DNA of 64,000 nucleotides. It comes from Anaerorhabdus sp036636695 (GTDB lineage: Bacteria > Bacillota_I > Bacilli_A > Erysipelotrichales > Erysipelotrichaceae). Of this stretch, positions 16,603-25,383 are shown one piece after another (the stretch's first letter is position 1; each line of letters opens with the position of its first letter). The stretch lies in the NCBI RefSeq assembly GCF_036636695.1, contig NZ_JAVWNW010000012.1; one strand, given 5' to 3'. Made by a program: the position numbers and the translations under genes. Under the pieces are notes generated by a model, which searched no databases, was not told where the DNA came from, and saw nothing but the letters and a program-made list of their open reading frames with translations.

Positions 16603-17664
16603 TTATACTTCTAAATAATCAATTGCATCTCGTATCATTGCTTTTGTGATTGGATATGGAATATGATTTAGTTCTTTATTTTGAACTGTTAATTCCAAAA
16701 CATCTTCTAATGGATCATCTTTACTAATATCCAAATCCTTTAAGCAAATAGGTAATCCAATCGTCTTGTAGAACTCAATTGTCTTGCTTAGTTTATCAAA
16801 TTGTTTGTCTACGATCAATTGAATTAATACTCCATAAGATACTACTTCACCATGGAAATGTTTTTCTTCAATTTCTTTTCTACATGTTAATCCATAAAAT
16901 AACGCATGAGCTAAGGCACTATTATAATCTGCATTAATAATTAATGAAACAATACCCGTTGATACAAGTATATTTTGAATTGTTGTCTCAAGTTCTTTTG
17001 ACAATATTTTTGCCTCTGCATCATGATATCCTTTAGTTCCGTGAGTTACTATTGAATCATAGCATAGATTACTAACTTGAAGTGCTAATTCATCTGTATA
17101 TTCTATTTCATCATTGCGACAAGAAAAATAGGTTTCTACATTCTTGGCAACCGTATCCCCTATTCCTGCCCATAGATATTGTAATGGAGCATTCATAATG
17201 ACTTCGGTATCAATCATGCAATAATTCGGAGCTTTTCTACAATGGTAAATATCCTTAAAAACATGGTCTTCCGTATACATAATTGATATCTTTGTAATAG
17301 CGGCGCAAGTTGATGCAATTGTAGGAACAGTTACTACAGGGATATTACATTTATCACCTATAACTTTACATGTATCAATACATTTGCCTCCACCAATCGC
17401 AAATATCATATTTGCATTATTGATTTCACCATCATTAATAATTTTATCTACATTTTCATAAGTTGCATCTTTGCCATATAAATAACTTTTTACAATCTTA
17501 CAGTCATATTTTCTAATATAACTGTTTAATTTGTCTCGACAAGCTTCAAATGCTTTTTCACCATAAATTAATACAATTTTATTTCCATATAATCTACTAA
17601 TTTTTCCAATTGCATCAAAGCTATCCTTGCCTATCGAATAAGAAGGTAAAATAACTTCTTTCAT
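16603..17664 (-). CDS. Glycerol dehydrogenase-like iron-containing dehydrogenase
   Basis: This 353-residue member of the GldA branch of metal-dependent alcohol dehydrogenases has AIGGGKCIDTCK near residue 89 (NAD binding), VPTIASTCAAIT near 112, and metal-ligand regions around AGIGDTVAK, ALAHALFYG and KHFHGEVVSYG. It probably oxidises or reduces a polyol, hydroxyketone or hydroxycarboxylate. It overlaps the upstream isomerase gene by one base, so the two form a two-gene operon. GldA itself and HcxA-type enzymes are both possible; the partner suggests a phosphorylated or small sugar pathway. Confidence 0.85.
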   Translation of the reverse strand: MKEVILPSYSIGKDSFDAIGKISRLYGNKIVLIYGEKAFEACRDKLNSYIRKYDCKIVKSYLYGKDATYENVDKIINDGEINNANMIFAIGGGKCIDTCKVIGDKCNIPVVTVPTIASTCAAITKISIMYTEDHVFKDIYHCRKAPNYCMIDTEVIMNAPLQYLWAGIGDTVAKNVETYFSCRNDEIEYTDELALQVSNLCYDSIVTHGTKGYHDAEAKILSKELETTIQNILVSTGIVSLIINADYNSALAHALFYGLTCRKEIEEKHFHGEVVSYGVLIQLIVDKQFDKLSKTIEFYKTIGLPICLKDLDISKDDPLEDVLELTVQNKELNHIPYPITKAMIRDAIDYLEV

Positions 17665-18335
17665 TATTTAGCTAAAACTTCCTTAACAAAGTTTAAATAT
17701 TCTTCATCTTGGCAATTAGCAAAGAAACATTCTTGGAATTTTTGTGTTAGAGATCCTTTTAATAATTCTGGATCAATTGAACGAAGTGCTTCTAATACTG
17801 GTTTTCCAACTTGACGCTTAACTTCCGCAAGAATTTTAACATTTCTATTTTGTGATTCTTTGCGGTCTTGAGGATATCCTTGTGCTTTTGGTGAGCCAAA
17901 TGCTTTTTCAAAGATTGTTTTAATATTTAATTCTGCACCCCAACCAAAACCTTTTGCATATGGAATTGATAATGCATTACCATCATTGATTTGTAAAAAT
18001 AAGTAAGCATCTGTTGGTTCTATACAATAACCACAATTTACTCCAGGAAACATATTACATGCCATCAAAGCGCCTTGACCTGTTCCGCAACCTGTTACCA
18101 CAAAGTCTGCTGCTTTAGAATTAAGTAATAATGCTGCTTGTACTCCAATGTTCAAGTATGTTAAACGTGGATTTTCTTCTGTATAATCTGTAGGTAAATC
18201 TTGAGGATTGTTTACACATTGCATTCCTGTATTGAATACTGTGTGCCCCATTGGTTCTACTACTGATTTCAATTGTTCCAAAACGATGCCATTCTTTGAA
18301 GCTTGTGAAAATTCATTAATAAGTGCTATTTTCAT
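17664..18335 (-). CDS. RpiB/LacA/LacB-family sugar-phosphate isomerase
   Basis: The product of about 223 residues has the RpiB fold: MKIALINEFSQASKN at the start, then AADFVVTGCGTGQGALMACN near 85, the phosphosugar isomerase active-site region with Cys, and EPTDAYLFLQINDGNALSIPYAKG. Family members interconvert aldose and ketose phosphates such as ribose/ribulose or tetrulose phosphates. It is longer than RpiB (about 150), with an extra C-terminal part from about 150. The ATG at 18335 has AGAGG upstream; a longer reading frame to 18392 lacks a site. The downstream dehydrogenase overlaps it by one base. Confidence 0.85.
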   Translation of the reverse strand: MKIALINEFSQASKNGIVLEQLKSVVEPMGHTVFNTGMQCVNNPQDLPTDYTEENPRLTYLNIGVQAALLLNSKAADFVVTGCGTGQGALMACNMFPGVNCGYCIEPTDAYLFLQINDGNALSIPYAKGFGWGAELNIKTIFEKAFGSPKAQGYPQDRKESQNRNVKILAEVKRQVGKPVLEALRSIDPELLKGSLTQKFQECFFANCQDEEYLNFVKEVLAK

Positions 18336-18405
18336 AATTTTTCCTCTACTTTCATATAAAAAATACCACTTATAACTTATCCAGAAAAACATTCTTCCAG
18401 TGTAT

Positions 18406-18420
18406 AAAGCGGTAATTTTT
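18406..18420 (-). promoter_or_regulatory. Recurrent ATTACCG-type site upstream of the rpiB-like operon
   Basis: On the minus strand it reads AAAAATTACCGCTTT followed by ATACA, about 70 bp before the start at 18335. It is identical over 15 bases to the site at 7972-7986. Confidence 0.5.
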
Positions 18421-18444
18421 TTATTATTTTAAGTTCTTTATAAA

Positions 18445-19101
18445 TTATTGATTTGTCTTCTTGAATGCTTCTTGTGCTCTTTCATACATCCAGTCACGAT
18501 TAACACGTACAAATTCACGGTCATTCACATCATAACCATCTTCTTCATTTAAAAACATTTGTTCAAAGTCTTTATAGTTCAGTTGCATTCGGATTGCTTC
18601 ATCTTTTACCATTGTAACTATTTCAACCGTTTCATCTTTATTCATATTATAGACTGTATACGCTATTTCTTCTTGTGTAGCACGTTTTGAGTCAATAATT
18701 TGTTTCTCACAAAACATCTTTGCCATTTCGATAATACGGTCATCCAAACCATCTTCAAATATTCTTATTTTCTCTACAAATTCCATTATCTTTTTGCAAT
18801 ATCGATATGTATATCCACTCGCAAAACTAAATGGTACTTCAGGTTTTATTTTCAAATCATTTTCAATTTTATCATCAACTAACCATACAATAAATTTCTC
18901 TTCTGGATTGTGATATAAACACGGATATACGATTTGATATACTGAATGACAATGTGGACATTCAAATTTAAATACTTCATTGTGAAATAGTTTCTCGCGT
19001 AAATCTGGGTCTAACTGAACATTAATACTATCCCAAGTTATAACTTCATAATCTTTCTCACATTTTGGGCATGTAAACATTCTACTCGTTTGTGTACTCA
19101 T
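18445..19101 (-). CDS. CpXC-domain protein
   Basis: This 218-residue soluble protein has two CxxC-type pairs near the N-terminus (TCPKCEKDYEV near residue 10 and FECPHCHSVYQI near 47), matching the CpXC domain, a zinc-ribbon-like module of unknown function common in gut Firmicutes. The remainder is acidic and alpha-helical. It follows an equally obscure gene 40 bp upstream, with a terminator hairpin in between. No specific function can be assigned. Confidence 0.8.
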   Translation of the reverse strand: MSTQTSRMFTCPKCEKDYEVITWDSINVQLDPDLREKLFHNEVFKFECPHCHSVYQIVYPCLYHNPEEKFIVWLVDDKIENDLKIKPEVPFSFASGYTYRYCKKIMEFVEKIRIFEDGLDDRIIEMAKMFCEKQIIDSKRATQEEIAYTVYNMNKDETVEIVTMVKDEAIRMQLNYKDFEQMFLNEEDGYDVNDREFVRVNRDWMYERAQEAFKKTNQ

Positions 19102-19113
19102 TGTCTTCCTCCA

Positions 19114-19142
19114 AGAAAAAATGGTAATGAATTACCATTTTT
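19114..19142 (-). terminator. Terminator between the 19141 gene and the CpXC gene
   Basis: AAATGGTAAT and ATTACCATTT form a 10-bp stem with a 2-nt gap, followed on the minus strand by a T-run. It overlaps the end of the upstream gene. Confidence 0.75.
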
Positions 19143-19839
19143 ATGATTTCTTCCTTTTTTCAATTTCAGGATAATCTTCTAAAATTTCATTCACAAATTC
19201 TTTTAGTTTTTCAAAAGCTTCATCATTTACCTGTACATTACTTGATGCTGATACAAGTTGTAGATGATTATTTAAAAGAATCGGTATGATTTCAACGACT
19301 TCATGTTCGTGAACACCAATATCTCGATCAGGTTCTTTCAACATTCTTCCTTCAATAAATCGTGAATTATATTCACTTACTTCAACCAAATAACGATAAA
19401 ACTTACCATCACTTAAGAAGTGAACATTTAATATATCAGGATAGTGAATATCCCGTAATTCATCTAATTCTTTAGTTCTTCTAACTTGTGCAAGTTCTCT
19501 TGTACATGCCTCAGTTTGGAATATTTCAGCACCTTTTATTTGCATCTCAAATGTTGGTTGTAAGATAATACCAAACTCAACTTTCTCTAACTCAAAAGAT
19601 GTAAAACTAGCTAGTGACTCAAGAATATTTAATCCTTTTGTACACTCTTCTTCCGAAGGACCTATAGCTAAAACTTCAAAATTTATATTTCCTGTTATAT
19701 CTACTATTGCTGTGGTCAGCATATAGCAGTCTTCAATTGAAACATCAATCATTTCTTTACAACTATCTGTTAATGCATCTGCTTCAAATATCTGATATTT
19801 GTGATATATTTCATTAAAATGACTTTCTTCTAGAATCAT
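19141..19839 (-). CDS. Hypothetical acidic protein
   Basis: This is a protein of about 232 residues, acidic with a basic tail (EIEKRKKS), with no membrane segment. It begins MILEESHFNEIYHKYQIFEAD and contains alternating strands such as YMLTTAIVDITGNINFEVLAIGP. The ATG at 19839 is preceded by GGGAGG at 7 nt, so the longer frame to 19863 is not used. I do not recognise a family. The next gene, CpXC, is 40 bp downstream in the same direction, but a terminator lies between them. Confidence 0.7.
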   Translation of the reverse strand: MILEESHFNEIYHKYQIFEADALTDSCKEMIDVSIEDCYMLTTAIVDITGNINFEVLAIGPSEEECTKGLNILESLASFTSFELEKVEFGIILQPTFEMQIKGAEIFQTEACTRELAQVRRTKELDELRDIHYPDILNVHFLSDGKFYRYLVEVSEYNSRFIEGRMLKEPDRDIGVHEHEVVEIIPILLNNHLQLVSASSNVQVNDEAFEKLKEFVNEILEDYPEIEKRKKS

Positions 19840-20011
19840 GATATGCCTCCCTTCTTTGGACATATTATAGCAAGTTTACTTTTAAATTGAAACTTTAATA
19901 ATTTATCTGGATTTCTATTATATCAACAAGAAAAATGATACACAAGTATTGCGCCATAATACCTTGAATCCCCTTAGACTATAAATCAATCCAAGTTTCA
20001 TCTAAGTATAT

Positions 20012-20038
20012 AAAAATACCATTTATAAAATGGTATTT
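20012..20038 (-). terminator. Terminator-like hairpin, minus strand, without an obvious gene
   Basis: AAATACCATTT and AAATGGTATTT form an 11-bp stem with a 3-nt loop, followed on the minus strand by five T. No protein gene ends here, so it may end the transcript of the structured region at 20060-20280. Confidence 0.6.
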
Positions 20039-20059
20039 CTAGTGTTTGCATACACTTCA

Positions 20060-20280
20060 TGGAGCTACCCAATACAGAGTCAAGGGAGAGGGTTTGATCG
20101 TATATTAGATAGCTCCAAAAAGCATTAACCTGTTTTTTAATACCTAATGAACGAGAAAAATGAAAAGTAGAATTCACAGAATAAGCGATTCCACTCCTCA
20201 TTCTCCCCTAAAATTTCAATTTGGTCTTGTTTCAGGTTTAATTAGACATAAAACAGGTTAATTAGAATAATGCTTGGTAG
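20060..20280 (-). ncRNA. Possible structured RNA or MITE remnant, unidentified
   Basis: The gap 19840-20348 holds no convincing gene. Inside it GGAGCTA (20061-20067) pairs with TAGCTCC (20110-20116), and AAGCATTAACCTGTTTT (20120-20136) pairs with AAAACAGGTT (20250-20259) plus TAATGCTT (20268-20275) around an 8-nt bulge. CAGGTT-AATTAGA also occurs twice, 21 bp apart. A terminator follows at 20012-20038 on the minus strand. A weak 67-codon minus frame crosses it with no ribosome site. It could be a small RNA or a miniature inverted-repeat element. Confidence 0.3.
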
Positions 20281-20348
20281 TAGATATTATTACCATCTAC
20301 ACTACTATGACAGAATAAATTATCGAAATGGGACACATTTTTTAAAAT

Positions 20349-21686
20349 TTAATCAATTTTTATATGTCCAATTATCTTATTATTGGCATTATCTTCTATG
20401 ACGATTTCGGTATTTACTGTTGTAGTGAAGGTAATTTCACCTTCAGTACTGTCATTAATCGTTAATTTAAACGGAATTTGCTTATTATCTAATGTATATA
20501 CTTCTATTGAATCAAAATTTAGTTTTGAATCTTGATCACTAACAATTATTTTTGTATTTCCACCTTTACCATAATCAAACACATCAATCGAAGGTGAAAT
20601 TGTATCAATTTGTGTTACCACTAACGTTTGCTTGTCTTTTTGATTATTCACACCTGTTACTACAACTGTATATACTCCATTTTCTGTAATTTTTAAACTA
20701 TGTCCATTATCAATTGGTTCAGATGCAATTAAATCACCTTGTTCATTGTATAAACTTACTTGTTTTATTGGAATTGCGGATAATTCCTCAATTGAATATT
20801 CCATATAGGTGTTTGTATATTCACCTTCAGTAAGCGTTTTAATATTAAATTCTGGCGCCGCTAAACCTACTACAAGAGCACCTGCCACAATAACTGTTGA
20901 GCCACCAACAATTGTAAATGTATTGATTGCCTCACGTTTGAAAACACTTCTAAAAAAGCTAGTACTTGCCGTTGCAGCAAGCGGTGTCGCAACAACACCA
21001 GATAATCCATATACATGTCTACAAGCATTCGTAAACACTTCGCTATACAATTCTTTTGGCATTGCACTATCAGCGATTGATTTTAATATCCATGGTGATG
21101 TTGGTGTCAAAAAGAACCCAAGAGAAAACGAAAAGTTCTTTAAACGTTTGCATTCTTTACGTAATTGTTCAATACCTTTTGATAACATTCTCGAAACTGT
21201 CCGTTTAGACACTTTCAAGTATTCTGCAATATCATCTATCTTCATCTTATTTATATACCTCATTACCACTACATCTCTAAGACTATCGTCTAGTTCATTT
21301 AGTGCCATAGAAACAAGATTTTGATCAATATTTTCTTTTTGGTGTATACTTCTAGGATCTACAAAGTCATTTTCCGACTCAGAAAAATCAGTTGATATCT
21401 CACGTTTATACTTTTTTACAAGGTCCATTGATATTGTATAATTCATTCTATTTAAATATGCAACGAAAAGACGTGGATTCTCAATTTTATCCATGTATTT
21501 AAAAAGCTTGATATAGAGTTCTTGGACAACATCAGCTGCAAGTGATTCATCCTTAGTATGCTTTAAAGCCAAGTAATATTGTGCCGATGCTGTGGCAGAA
21601 TAAAGCTTCTCAAAAGCTTCTGTATCGCCTTGACTTGCTTTTACTAATAATTTCCCAAGATCCTCATGAGAACTTTCATTAAACAT
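20349..21686 (-). CDS. ECF-type sigma factor fused to a membrane helix and extracellular domain
   Basis: The product of about 445 residues begins with sigma-70 region 2 (DTEAFEKLYSATASAQYYL, then AADVVQELYIKLF) and region 4 (LNELDDSLRDVVVMRYI, then IAEYLKVSKRTVSRML) within residues 1-175. A linker leads to one hydrophobic helix (STVIVAGALVVGLAA, about 260-275). The rest (about 280-445) is beta-rich, with Ig-like segments such as ISPSIDVFDYGKGGN, predicted outside the cell. The ATG at 21686 has GGAGCG upstream. No separate anti-sigma gene is adjacent, so the fused part may do the sensing. Targets are unknown. Confidence 0.85.
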   Translation of the reverse strand: MFNESSHEDLGKLLVKASQGDTEAFEKLYSATASAQYYLALKHTKDESLAADVVQELYIKLFKYMDKIENPRLFVAYLNRMNYTISMDLVKKYKREISTDFSESENDFVDPRSIHQKENIDQNLVSMALNELDDSLRDVVVMRYINKMKIDDIAEYLKVSKRTVSRMLSKGIEQLRKECKRLKNFSFSLGFFLTPTSPWILKSIADSAMPKELYSEVFTNACRHVYGLSGVVATPLAATASTSFFRSVFKREAINTFTIVGGSTVIVAGALVVGLAAPEFNIKTLTEGEYTNTYMEYSIEELSAIPIKQVSLYNEQGDLIASEPIDNGHSLKITENGVYTVVVTGVNNQKDKQTLVVTQIDTISPSIDVFDYGKGGNTKIIVSDQDSKLNFDSIEVYTLDNKQIPFKLTINDSTEGEITFTTTVNTEIVIEDNANNKIIGHIKID

Positions 21687-21850
21687 TTTATTCGCTCCAT
21701 TCACTTCAAAAAACAAAAAAGTTTGAAACCACAAAGGCATCAAACTCTCATTTTACTGATTGTTATTTATCGCTTTTGTTGGTATGAAAATAGGTTTTTT
21801 TCAAGATAGATATCATCTTTATACAGTAATCATAACAAATTTTCTCTAGA

Positions 21851-22582
21851 TTACAAATTTTTTGGGTTAAACATAATACTTCTTGTTACAATGCTCGCAC
21901 ATAATAATCCTGAAGCTGCCGGAACAAATACCATACTTGCGGGTGGAATTCTTTCTTTGCGAGTTTTTCCATCAGGATTTAATTCTTGGTTCTGTTTATA
22001 TGGTATTTCGGATGAAAATACCACTGGTATTTTGTAGCGAATGTTTCGCTTCTTTGCCATATCTCTACATGCTTTCGCAAGTGGATCATAGGTTGTCTTA
22101 TCTAAAGTTGTTTGTGCAACTTTACTTGGATCGAATCGATTTGCCATTCCTAAAGAACTAATACATGGAATACCTTTACGATGACAGAGTTCAATACAAT
22201 CCAATTTAGATGTTACTGTATCAATTGCATCGATTACATAATCAATATCTTCTGTAAAATAACTTTCTAACTCTAGACTAAAAAATTTATCCACACAAAT
22301 AACTGTACATGCGTCGTTGTATGTTGAGATACGTTGCATCATACTTTCAGTTTTGGAAAATCCAACACGACTATAAGTCGCATGAATTTGACGATTAAGA
22401 TTGCTTAAAGCTACAACATCATGGTCAATCAAAATAAGTTTTCCTACCCCACTTCGTGCCAGTGCTTCTGCAGCGTATGAACCTACACCACCTACACCAA
22501 TGATAATAACTGTTGCCTTTCTTAATTTATCAATCGATTCTTTTCCAACTAAAAGTTCTACACGTTCAAGTGCATTACTCAT
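21851..22582 (-). CDS. tcdA: tRNA threonylcarbamoyladenosine dehydratase
   Basis: This 243-residue E1/ThiF-fold protein begins SNALERVELLVGKESIDKL and has the nucleotide-binding GVGGVGSYAAEALARSGVG near residue 30, then LIDHDVVALSNLNRQ. TcdA uses ATP to cyclise t6A37 in tRNA to ct6A. The MSN...R-x-E-L-L-x-G start separates it from ThiF and MoeB. Its start overlaps the miaA stop by 4 bp, so it belongs to the mutL-miaA-tcdA operon, and both neighbours act on tRNA position 37. Confidence 0.92.
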   Translation of the reverse strand: MSNALERVELLVGKESIDKLRKATVIIIGVGGVGSYAAEALARSGVGKLILIDHDVVALSNLNRQIHATYSRVGFSKTESMMQRISTYNDACTVICVDKFFSLELESYFTEDIDYVIDAIDTVTSKLDCIELCHRKGIPCISSLGMANRFDPSKVAQTTLDKTTYDPLAKACRDMAKKRNIRYKIPVVFSSEIPYKQNQELNPDGKTRKERIPPASMVFVPAASGLLCASIVTRSIMFNPKNL

Positions 22583-23496
22583 TGTTCACTCCTCCATGCT
22601 TCCAACATCTTTTTGAGTTGTTTTATTGAATCTGGTTCTTGCATATCTACCCAATGTATTGGCATTTGATTATTAAACCATGTATATTGTCTTTTTGCAA
22701 ATTGTCTAGAATGCTTTTTAATCTCTTCAATTACTTCATCTTTAGTCATTGTTTTATCAAAGTAGGCACGCCATTCACGATAGCCAATTCCTTGCATCGC
22801 ATGATCATCAAAATTAACACCTTGTGCTAACAACCCTTTAATCTCATCGATTAAGCCCTCTTCAACCATCATATCTACACGTTCGTTAATTCTCTCATAA
22901 AGTGTTGCCCGGTCCATTGTGCATCCTATTATAAAGGCATCATAGATTGGCTTGTGTTCTTGGCTCGCTATTTGATCTGATTTAGTGACTGCAGTCATTT
23001 CATAAATTAATAGAGCACGAATTAATCGTTTACGATTATTGGGATGAATTGCTTGTGCTTGTTCAGGATCTATTTTTTGCAATTCCATCACAAGTTCTTC
23101 ATTATTCATTGCTTCTAATTTTTTGATAATTTCTTCATCTGCTTCTTCTTGGGTGCTGAATTCATAATCATAAATACAAGCTTTGATATATAATCCTGTT
23201 CCCCCTACAATCATCGGCAAATGATTTCTTGCAGATATTTCATCGATTTTTTCTCGTGCTATCCTTTGAAAATCAGCAACGCTAAACTTATCTTTTGGTG
23301 CTAATATATCGATACAATGATGTGGAATATCCAACATCTCTTCTCTTTTAACTTTACCCGATCCAATTGAAAAATCTTTAAATACTTGAATAGAATCACC
23401 ACTAATTATTTCAGCATTTAACTCCTTTGCAAGTTCAATTGATAATGAAGTTTTTCCTACAGCTGTTGGTCCTACTAATACCACTACTTTTTTCAT
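22579..23496 (-). CDS. miaA: tRNA dimethylallyltransferase
   Basis: The 305-residue product has the P-loop VGPTAVGKTSLSIELAKEL at the N-terminus, DSIQVF near 36, the substrate region VGGTGLYIKA near 97 and a C-terminal segment with RQFAKRQYTWFNNQ. It adds a dimethylallyl group to A37 of tRNAs reading codons that start with U. Its ATG overlaps the mutL stop by 4 bp, the usual mutL-miaA arrangement in Bacillota. Confidence 0.97.
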   Translation of the reverse strand: MKKVVVLVGPTAVGKTSLSIELAKELNAEIISGDSIQVFKDFSIGSGKVKREEMLDIPHHCIDILAPKDKFSVADFQRIAREKIDEISARNHLPMIVGGTGLYIKACIYDYEFSTQEEADEEIIKKLEAMNNEELVMELQKIDPEQAQAIHPNNRKRLIRALLIYEMTAVTKSDQIASQEHKPIYDAFIIGCTMDRATLYERINERVDMMVEEGLIDEIKGLLAQGVNFDDHAMQGIGYREWRAYFDKTMTKDEVIEEIKKHSRQFAKRQYTWFNNQMPIHWVDMQEPDSIKQLKKMLEAWRSEQ

Positions 23497-25280
23497 CGAT
23501 AGAACTCCTTTTCAAGTCTTGAAGCATCTAGACAAATAAATGTTGGACGACCATGTGGACAATGATATGGTTGTTCACAATTTTTTAGTTGTTCAACTAC
23601 TTCTAGCATTTCTTCTTGGGTCAAAAAACGATTAAAACGAATTGAATGATGACAAGCCATCGTTGCAATTTTATCTTTGTGAATCTTATTCTTATTAATC
23701 TCTGTTTCATCTTTAAAGTTATCTAATAAATCCTGTAAGAAAACTCCTTCTTCTACATCTTTAAGCCACATTGGTATTTCTCTTACTATTAAACTATCTT
23801 GACCAAAAGCCTCAAACTCAATTCCAATTGCTTTGGTACATTCATTGATTTCATCAACACGACGAACCATATCACTAGATGCATGCAGCATATGTGGTAC
23901 AAGACATGGATTCATAACATGTTTTGTATCATTCATTGTTTGTAAGAATTGTTCATAATGTACTCTTTCTTGAGCTGCATGTTGATCGATAATATAAAGT
24001 CCTTGATCACCTTCGCAAAGAATATATTTACCATGTAGTTGACCAATCACACGAAGTTTTGGAAACTCACGTTTAGGTAATGGTTCAATAACTTCAATTT
24101 TTTCTACGACAGGTTCAGAATATACTGGTTCTTCTGTTTTTCTTTCGATTGGTTTATAATCCTCTTTTTGTTCTTCAACAACTTGTTCAACAGGCTGAAA
24201 TACTTCAACTTTCTTTGTTGGTGTTGGTTCTTCAAAAAAACTTTGGATAACTATTTTTTCTTCTTTTATTCTTTCTAATTTAACTTCCGGTGCTTGGATA
24301 TGTGCATTCAATATTTTTGGTAAACTTTCTTTAATTAAATACTCTAATTGTTGTTCCTTAGATAAACGAACTTCCCACTTACTTGGATGAACATTCACAT
24401 CCACAAGTTGACTATCCATTTTAATATCCAAAATAACAATTGGATATCGATCACTTGGAATATAATTTGCATAACTATCAATGATAGCTTTTTGAATACG
24501 GTATGGACGAACCATTCGCTCATTCAAGAATACACTTATTGCATTTCTTGTTGCCCGTGTAAACTGTGGATGAATACATATTCCTTTTATCTTATAATCT
24601 GAATCACCATCATCAATAATCATGGCATTTTTCGCAATATCCTTACCATAAATTTGATAAACTACTTCCAATAAATCACCTGAACCCGTTGTTCTAAATG
24701 ACTCTTTACCATCGCTTATTAATGTAAAGGCAATTTCAGGATGTGATAATGCGAATTTTTGGATAACATCACTTATCAGTGAATTTTCATAAGAAACTGT
24801 TTTCAAATGTTTTAAACGTGCAGGTGTCTTATAAAACAAACCAGTAATACGTATTGCGGTTCCTTGATTGCATGGAAATGGTTTCGCACTAATGATATCG
24901 CCATAATGAATCTCAACTTTTGTAGATTCCTTACCATCATTAGTTTCTAAAACAACTTCTGATACTGATGAAATAGAAGGTAGTGCTTCTCCTCTAAAAC
25001 CCAATGTTTTAATTGACCATAAATCTTGTGTCTTATGTATTTTACTTGTCGCATGACGTTTAAATGCCATTGTCGCATCTTCACTATCCATGCCTATACC
25101 ATTATCAATTATTTCAATAGATTGTATTCCACCTTGTGTGATAGATACTTCAATTCTTGTTGCCTTTGCATCAATTGAGTTTTCTACCAATTCCTTCACA
25201 ATTCCCATCGGTCTTTCTACAACTTCTCCGGCCGCAATCATATTGGTTAATTGCATATCTAATGTTTGGATAACTCCCAT
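23493..25280 (-). CDS. mutL: DNA mismatch repair protein MutL
   Basis: This 595-residue protein has an N-terminal GHKL ATPase (ELVENSIDAKA, then IIDNGIGM, then GFRGEALPSI) and a C-terminal dimerisation domain. The C-terminal part carries the endonuclease motif DQHAAQERVHYE (near 430) plus ACHHSIR and CPHGRPT, so it is a nicking-type MutL. A linker of about residues 330-400 is rich in Glu, Pro and Lys. It starts the miaA/tcdA operon. In related genomes mutS is normally directly upstream; here mutS is 23 kb away. Confidence 0.97.
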   Translation of the reverse strand: MGVIQTLDMQLTNMIAAGEVVERPMGIVKELVENSIDAKATRIEVSITQGGIQSIEIIDNGIGMDSEDATMAFKRHATSKIHKTQDLWSIKTLGFRGEALPSISSVSEVVLETNDGKESTKVEIHYGDIISAKPFPCNQGTAIRITGLFYKTPARLKHLKTVSYENSLISDVIQKFALSHPEIAFTLISDGKESFRTTGSGDLLEVVYQIYGKDIAKNAMIIDDGDSDYKIKGICIHPQFTRATRNAISVFLNERMVRPYRIQKAIIDSYANYIPSDRYPIVILDIKMDSQLVDVNVHPSKWEVRLSKEQQLEYLIKESLPKILNAHIQAPEVKLERIKEEKIVIQSFFEEPTPTKKVEVFQPVEQVVEEQKEDYKPIERKTEEPVYSEPVVEKIEVIEPLPKREFPKLRVIGQLHGKYILCEGDQGLYIIDQHAAQERVHYEQFLQTMNDTKHVMNPCLVPHMLHASSDMVRRVDEINECTKAIGIEFEAFGQDSLIVREIPMWLKDVEEGVFLQDLLDNFKDETEINKNKIHKDKIATMACHHSIRFNRFLTQEEMLEVVEQLKNCEQPYHCPHGRPTFICLDASRLEKEFYR

Positions 25281-25350
25281 GATAATCCCTCACAATCTAT
25301 TACCCTATTAGTTTATCATTTTTAGTCCTCTTTTTGTATTATGTAGGAAA

Positions 25351-25373
25351 AGAAAAAAACCGTCTGGTTTTCT
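25351..25373 (-). terminator. Terminator of mannose-PTS module A
   Basis: On the minus strand AAAACC-AGAC-GGTTTT is followed by a T-run. It lies just past the stop of the last IIB gene at 25384 and before mutL. Confidence 0.85.
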
Positions 25374-25383
25374 TCTTTGTTAT

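Noticed and set aside
19998..20201. A 67-codon minus-strand open frame in the 20-kb intergenic gap
   Set aside because: It has no ribosome site, spans a terminator and inverted repeats, and resembles no family I know; the DNA structure explains it better.
20809..21324. A 171-codon plus-strand open frame
   Set aside because: It is fully antisense to the sigma-factor fusion gene, with no ribosome site; a shadow frame.
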